DNA from: an uncultured Chloroflexota bacterium
GTDB taxonomy: Bacteria > Chloroflexota > Chloroflexia > Thermomicrobiales > UBA6265
Assembly: GCA_937901745.1 (NCBI GenBank)
Contig: CALGSZ010000009.1
Coordinates: forward strand, 1-10,197
Length of the DNA: 10,197 nucleotides
Direction: 5' to 3'
Part shown: one piece after another, positions 7,942-10,197 of the stretch
Layout of the letters: each line of letters starts with the position of its first letter
Position numbering within the stretch: the stretch's first letter is position 1
The notes under the pieces: model-generated
What the model was told of the DNA's origin: nothing
Databases searched by the model: none
What the model saw: only the letters and a program-made list of their open reading frames with translations
Position numbers and translations under genes: made by a program

Positions 7942-8016
7942 CGGGATGTGGCGCAGCCTGGTTAGCGCACCAGTCTGGGGGACTGGAGGTCGCCGGTTCG
8001 AATCCGGCCATCCCGA
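7942..8016 (+). tRNA. tRNA-Pro(GGG)
   Basis: A cloverleaf of 75 nt. The acceptor stem CGGGATG/CATCCCG carries the C1-G72 pair typical of bacterial tRNA-Pro. The anticodon GGG (7977-7979) is in loop CTGGGGG, with stem CCAGT/ACTGG. It reads CCC and CCU. Confidence 0.95.
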
Positions 8017-8054
8017 CTCCCCTGCCGGCTCCGAACCGGCACAACGCCAGTCAC

Positions 8055-8127
8055 CGGGATGTGGCGCAGATGGCAGCGCGCACCGTTTGGGGCGGTGAGG
8101 TCGCCGGTTCGAGCCCGGCCATCCCGA
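8055..8127 (+). tRNA. tRNA-Pro(TGG)
   Basis: A cloverleaf of 73 nt with the same acceptor stem as tRNA-Pro(GGG). The anticodon TGG (8088-8090) sits in stem CACCG/CGGTG, and the T-loop is TTCGAGC. It reads CCA. Confidence 0.95.
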
Positions 8128-8137
8128 CTCGCACTCT

Positions 8138-8210
8138 GCCGACGTAGCTCAGCTGGCAGAGCACTTCACTCGTAATGAAGGGGTCAGGGGTTCGAGTCCC
8201 CTCGTCGGCT
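8138..8210 (+). tRNA. tRNA-Thr(CGT)
   Basis: A cloverleaf of 73 nt. The acceptor stem is GCCGACG/CGTCGGC with discriminator T. The anticodon CGT (8171-8173) sits in stem CTTCA/TGAAG. It reads ACG. Confidence 0.95.
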
Positions 8211-8225
8211 TCCGGAAGCTTGCTT

Positions 8226-8299
8226 CGGGGCGTGGCGCAGCCTGGTAGCGCGCACCGTTCGGGACGGTGAGGTCGCCGGTTCAAATCCGGCCGCCCCGA
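8226..8299 (+). tRNA. tRNA-Pro(CGG)
   Basis: A cloverleaf of 74 nt. The acceptor stem is CGGGGCG/CGCCCCG, and the anticodon CGG (8260-8262) sits in stem CACCG/CGGTG. It reads CCG. It is the third Pro isoacceptor of the array and completes the set. Confidence 0.95.
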
Positions 8300-8545
8300 C
8301 TGCCCCTCCACCCGCCGCACAGCGGGCTGTGGAGGCGCAGCAGCGCACGACCGCCGGTGTCTTGGCCGAGCGGGTCGTCTCCTTGTGGAGGCGCACAAAC
8401 TCAGGATCGACCGCGGGGTCCAGGAGGTAATGGTCGGGATGGAGCGCGCTCCCCGACCCGCGCGCTGCGCTCCCTTTCGGGATCTTGCCCTTTCGGGCTG
8501 TTGCCGTCATGAGGCTGCGGCAACCACCCGCCGCAGCCCCCTCAC
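8300..8545. other. Hairpin-rich spacer between tRNA-Pro(CGG) and tRNA-Val(GAC)
   Basis: No gene is firmly supported. Several inverted repeats are visible. These are cctcca (8305-8310) with tggagg (8330-8335) around cccgc/gcggg; ggtcggg (8432-8438) with cccgacc (8452-8458) around the palindrome GGAGCGCGCTCC; ccctttcggg at 8472-8481 and again at about 8488-8497; and ggctgcggc (8513-8521) with gccgcagcc (8530-8538), which ends seven bases before tRNA-Val(GAC). The 12-mer tgtggaggcgca is repeated at 8328 and 8384. A minus-strand ORF starting at ATG 8510 has coding-like third positions (HPDHYLLDPAVDPEFVRLHK) but no ribosome binding site and no recognisable family. It runs into tRNA-Pro, so I do not call it a gene. 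Confidence 0.5.
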
Positions 8546-8618
8546 GGGCGATTAGCTCAGCTGGGAGAGCGCTCGCTTGACGTGCGAGAGGCCGGGGGGT
8601 CGAGCCCCTCATCGCCCA
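8546..8618 (+). tRNA. tRNA-Val(GAC), with atypical T-loop
   Basis: A cloverleaf of 73 nt. The acceptor stem is GGGCGAT/ATCGCCC with discriminator A. The anticodon GAC (8579-8581) sits in stem CTCGC/GCGAG. It reads GUC and GUU. The T-loop reads GTCGAGC rather than TTCGAGC, so position 54, normally ribothymidine, is G (8599). The variable loop is AGGCC instead of AGGTC. It is otherwise close to tRNA-Val(CAC). Confidence 0.9.
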
Positions 8619-8628
8619 TCATCGGACA

Positions 8629-8702
8629 GGGCCGTTAGCTCAGCGAGGGAGAGCGTTCGCCTTACAAGCGAAAGGTCGCTGGTTCGATCCCAGCACGGCC
8701 CA
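8629..8702 (+). tRNA. tRNA-Val(TAC)
   Basis: A cloverleaf of 74 nt. The acceptor stem is GGGCCGT/ACGGCCC, the anticodon TAC (8663-8665) sits in stem TTCGC/GCGAA, and the T-loop is TTCGATC. It reads GUA. Confidence 0.95.
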
Positions 8703-8734
8703 TCAACAACCCGGTACCGACCCTCTCCAGCCCA

Positions 8735-8760
8735 GGCGCGGGCCTTGCCGCGCCGGCTTT
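8735..8760 (+). terminator. Candidate terminator after tRNA-Val(TAC)
   Basis: The stem ggcgcgg (8735-8741) / ccgcgcc (8748-8754), with a six-base loop, is followed by ggcttt. The T-run is only three bases, so it is a weak intrinsic terminator. It sits 32 bases after the tRNA and before the end of the convergent PASTA lipoprotein gene, a sensible place for one. Confidence 0.4.
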
Positions 8761-8799
8761 CGAATCGGTCCCGAGTCGCTCTGGCCGAACCCGGTGTGG

Positions 8800-9240
8800 C
8801 TACTCGTCGTCCTTCTTGGAGCGCAGAATGATTGTCGTGTCCTCCGACACGCACTCACCCGCCGCCGGCTCCTGCTCCACCACCGTCCAGTTGCGGTCCC
8901 AGATCAGCATGCGGCCCTGCCCGGTTGCGTCCTCCTCCGACAGGTTGTACAGGCCGTGCGCCTGCATTGTGTCCTGGGCGTACTGGTGATCCTCACCCAC
9001 AACGTCCGGCACCGTGATGCAGTCCCTGCCGCCTCCGGATGACGTCTTCCGCTCCGCCCGCTCAGGCTCGGACCGGTTCGCATCCTCGGCGGACGCCGAA
9101 GCGCTACCGCCGTCGTTCGGTTCGGAGACTCGCTCGACGACCGTCACCGTTCGGGTGGCCGTCTCCTCCTCGGCGCATCCCGCCGCCACAAGCACGCTGG
9201 CCGCGGCCACGGCCAGCATCACGATCCGTGCAGAGTGCAT
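8800..9240 (-). CDS. PASTA-domain lipoprotein
   Basis: The product is 146 residues from ATG 9240. Residues 1-22 are a lipoprotein signal peptide (MHSARIVMLAVAAASVLVAAGC): a short basic start, a hydrophobic core and a lipobox-like end with C22 as the likely lipidated residue. Residues 23-72 are a Thr/Ser/Glu/Gly-rich linker. Residues 74-142 form one PASTA domain: VPDVVG (77-82), AQDTMQAHGL (88-97), DATGQGR (104-110), NWTVVEQEPAAG (117-128) and a final TTIILRSK. C74 and C130 could form a disulfide across the domain. PASTA domains bind muropeptides in kinases and PBPs; single-PASTA lipoproteins like this are common in actinobacteria, with unclear roles. It would sit on the outer face of the membrane. 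No Shine-Dalgarno sequence precedes the ATG. The same frame is open to 9366, but that extension has no signal-like start. It lies antisense in the middle of the tRNA array. Confidence 0.85.
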   Translation of the reverse strand: MHSARIVMLAVAAASVLVAAGCAEEETATRTVTVVERVSEPNDGGSASASAEDANRSEPERAERKTSSGGGRDCITVPDVVGEDHQYAQDTMQAHGLYNLSEEDATGQGRMLIWDRNWTVVEQEPAAGECVSEDTTIILRSKKDDE

Positions 9241-9526
9241 AGGCACAACAGCCGGGCAGCGTACCGACAAGAAGCCCAGCGGCAACCAGCAACACGAGCA
9301 CCACGGGTCGGTCCGGGTGAGAGAGCGCGCGCATCGGGCGCGAGAGCACGGGGCAAGCCGGCTCATCAGCGCGCCGCATCACACGGATCGTGTCGTCGCG
9401 GGAACATGAGCGCGTCATGAAAGACGACGCGCCTTACGGCCGGAATGTCATGAGTGGTCTCGGACGGCGGGGGCACGTGAGATGGTTGTTGTATCGACAC
9501 CCCACATGACGGGCTGCAAACATCAG
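9241..9526. other. Spacer upstream of the PASTA lipoprotein gene and before tRNA-Val(CAC)
   Basis: No firm gene. It must hold the promoter of the lipoprotein gene, but no clear -35/-10 pair was found. A small inverted repeat, acacg-gat-cgtgt, lies at 9381-9393. An overlapping minus-strand frame from ATG 9334 encodes a signal- or TM-like stretch (RPVVLVLLVAAGLLVGTLPG) and then low-complexity sequence to 9104 in a different frame from the lipoprotein. It has no ribosome binding site and is probably a shadow. Confidence 0.4.
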
Positions 9527-9599
9527 GGGCGATTAGCTCAGTTGGGAGAGCGCTCGCTTCACACGTGAGAGGTCGCTGGTTCGAGCCCAGCATCGCCCA
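9527..9599 (+). tRNA. tRNA-Val(CAC)
   Basis: A cloverleaf of 73 nt. The acceptor stem is GGGCGAT/ATCGCCC. The anticodon CAC (9560-9562) sits in stem CTCGC/GTGAG, which has one G-U pair. It reads GUG. It is nearly identical to tRNA-Val(GAC) but has a normal TTCGAGC T-loop. It completes the Val set of the array. Confidence 0.95.
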
Positions 9600-9620
9600 C
9601 TACGCCAACCACGAGAACAG

Positions 9621-9645
9621 GGCGGGCGTCCGATGGGCGCCCGCC
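9621..9645 (+). terminator. Strong 11-bp hairpin between tRNA-Val(CAC) and tRNA-Ala(TGC)
   Basis: The stem ggcgggcgtcc (9621-9631) / gggcgcccgcc (9635-9645) has a three-base loop gat and one T-G pair. There is no T-run, and tRNA-Ala starts five bases after it. It could be a processing or pausing hairpin as easily as a terminator. Confidence 0.4.
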
Positions 9646-9650
9646 ATCCT

Positions 9651-9723
9651 GGGGCCTTAGCTCAGTCGGGAGAGCGCCTGCTTTGCACGCAGGAGGTCAC
9701 CGGTTCGACCCCGGTAGGCTCCA
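9651..9723 (+). tRNA. tRNA-Ala(TGC)
   Basis: A cloverleaf of 73 nt. The acceptor stem GGGGCCT/AGGCTCC contains the Ala G3-U70 pair. The anticodon TGC (9684-9686) sits in stem CCTGC/GCAGG. It reads GCA. Confidence 0.95.
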
Positions 9724-9729
9724 CTCCCC

Positions 9730-9754
9730 ACCCTATCCCGCGCTAGGACAGGGT
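9730..9754 (+). terminator. Hairpin between tRNA-Ala(TGC) and tRNA-Gly(TCC)
   Basis: Arms accctatcc (9730-9738) and ggacagggt (9746-9754) form a nine-position stem with one A-C mismatch and a seven-base loop. No T-run follows. It is a candidate processing signal or weak terminator. Confidence 0.35.
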
Positions 9755-9762
9755 GATGCTTT

Positions 9763-9835
9763 GCGGGTGTAGCTCAGCTGGTAGAGCGCCAGCCTTCCAA
9801 GCTGGAGGTCGCGGGTTCGATCCCCGTCGCCCGCT
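9763..9835 (+). tRNA. tRNA-Gly(TCC)
   Basis: A cloverleaf of 73 nt. The acceptor stem is GCGGGTG/CGCCCGC with one T-G pair and discriminator T. The anticodon TCC (9796-9798) sits in stem CCAGC/GCTGG. It reads GGA. Confidence 0.95.
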
Positions 9836-9858
9836 CTTACGTCACATCCAGAACGCAG

Positions 9859-9941
9859 TCCCGGGTGGCAGAGTGGCAATGCACGCGGCTGTTAACCGCG
9901 CGCCCGCAAGGGCATCGCAGGTTCGAATCCTGCCCCGGGAG
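9859..9941 (+). tRNA. tRNA-Asn(GTT) with class II-type variable arm
   Basis: A cloverleaf of 83 nt. The acceptor stem is TCCCGGG/CCCGGGA. U1-A72 and discriminator G fit tRNA-Asn. The anticodon GTT (9891-9893) is in loop CTGTTAA, with stem CGCGG/CCGCG. The T-arm is GCAGG/CCTGC with TTCGAAT. Unusually, the variable region (9901-9916) is 16 nt and folds as GCCC-GCAA-GGGC. The D-arm (GGCAGAGTGGCAATGC) is of the short-stem type seen in class II tRNAs. Bacterial tRNA-Asn normally has a five-base variable loop. GTT cannot be confused with Leu, Ser or Tyr anticodons. Confidence 0.9.
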
Positions 9942-10027
9942 CTAGGCCTGGTGCGAGCAAGCGCAAACGCCACCAGACGCTCACGTAGTGCCCTGCCGAG
10001 GTCGGTGGAGTCGTGAACGTACATTGT

Positions 10028-10197
10028 TACCGATCGGTAGCTCTAGCAGGCCCGGGCGCAAGATGATACTGATCGGTAGCACCAAGGATGGGCCTTCCTG
10101 CGTCACGGACGCGCGGTATCGCGGGTGGTCCATCGGGGAGGGTTGTTACCGATCGGTGCCAGGAATGATGACCGCTCGGATGCGTTACCGATCGGTA
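10028..10197. repeat. Phased array of the palindrome TACCGATCGGTA
   Basis: Copies lie at 10028-10039 (exact), 10067-10078 (TACTGATCGGTA), 10147-10158 (TACCGATCGGTG) and 10186-10197 (exact, at the window edge). The start-to-start steps are 39, 80 and 39. A degenerate position at 10107-10118 (ggacgcgcggta, 7 of 12 matching) falls midway in the 80-bp step, giving a 39-40 bp period. The sequences between copies are unrelated. Three copies are preceded by gt. Twelve-bp perfect dyads of this kind are typical TetR-family operators, so the array may control a gene to the right of the window. No promoter or ORF was recognised here. Confidence 0.75.

Noticed and set aside
9104..9334. Separate signal-peptide ORF overlapping the PASTA lipoprotein gene
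   Set aside because: It has no ribosome binding site and low-complexity Arg/Gly sequence after the hydrophobic stretch, while the other frame encodes a clear PASTA domain.
9859..9941. Reading this tRNA as tRNA-Tyr or tRNA-Ser because of its long arm
   Set aside because: The seven-base loop CTGTTAA places GTT unambiguously at 34-36; U1-A72 and G73 also fit Asn.
10028..10197. CRISPR array suggested by regularly spaced palindromic repeats
   Set aside because: The conserved unit is only 12-14 bp and is fully palindromic, one position is badly degenerate, and no cas gene is present. Operator-like or other palindrome arrays fit better.

Overview
The window looks like chromosomal DNA from a high-GC actinobacterium. 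A deep-branching, Thermoleophilia-like lineage is a guess. The clues are strong G/C third-codon bias, GTG starts, actinobacterial-style ArsR and PASTA-lipoprotein genes, and 13 tRNA genes with no encoded 3' CCA. No species can be named.

Left part (about 1-1490): eroded accessory DNA. It holds unidentified ORF pieces, a hairpin cluster at 288-337, a minus-strand membrane-protein remnant whose coding frame appears to shift near 650-690, and a small ORF (804-1187). That ORF looks like an in-frame joint between the start of a type I restriction HsdR N-terminal domain and an ArsR-type winged helix.

Middle part (1493-7467): an apparently intact two-gene McrBC-type (type IV, modification-dependent) restriction operon on the minus strand, with mcrB and mcrC overlapping by 17 bp. 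The McrB-like GTPase carries an HTH-like segment between its N-terminal region and its AAA+ motor. Divergent from it, across a 193-bp intergenic region, lies a TM0106-family RecB-like nuclease/RNase H-like/helicase gene. It has lost the Walker A region by an internal in-frame deletion and its C-terminus by truncation. The HsdR piece, McrBC and broken nuclease-helicase together read as a decaying defence island.

Right part (7619-9941): a plus-strand array of 13 tRNAs: Ala(CGC), Leu(CAG), Thr(GGT), Pro(GGG), Pro(TGG), Thr(CGT), Pro(CGG), Val(GAC), Val(TAC), Val(CAC), Ala(TGC), Gly(TCC) and Asn(GTT). It has hairpin-rich spacers and is interrupted by one minus-strand gene for a PASTA-domain lipoprotein. 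Two tRNAs are odd: Val(GAC) has G at T-loop position 54, and Asn(GTT) has a class II-type long variable arm.

Right edge (10028-10197): four copies of the palindrome TACCGATCGGTA or one-base variants lie 39, 80 and 39 bp apart. A degenerate half-copy sits midway in the 80-bp gap, giving a 39-40 bp period that runs to the end of the window. It could be a multi-operator region for a TetR-like repressor or another phased palindrome array.
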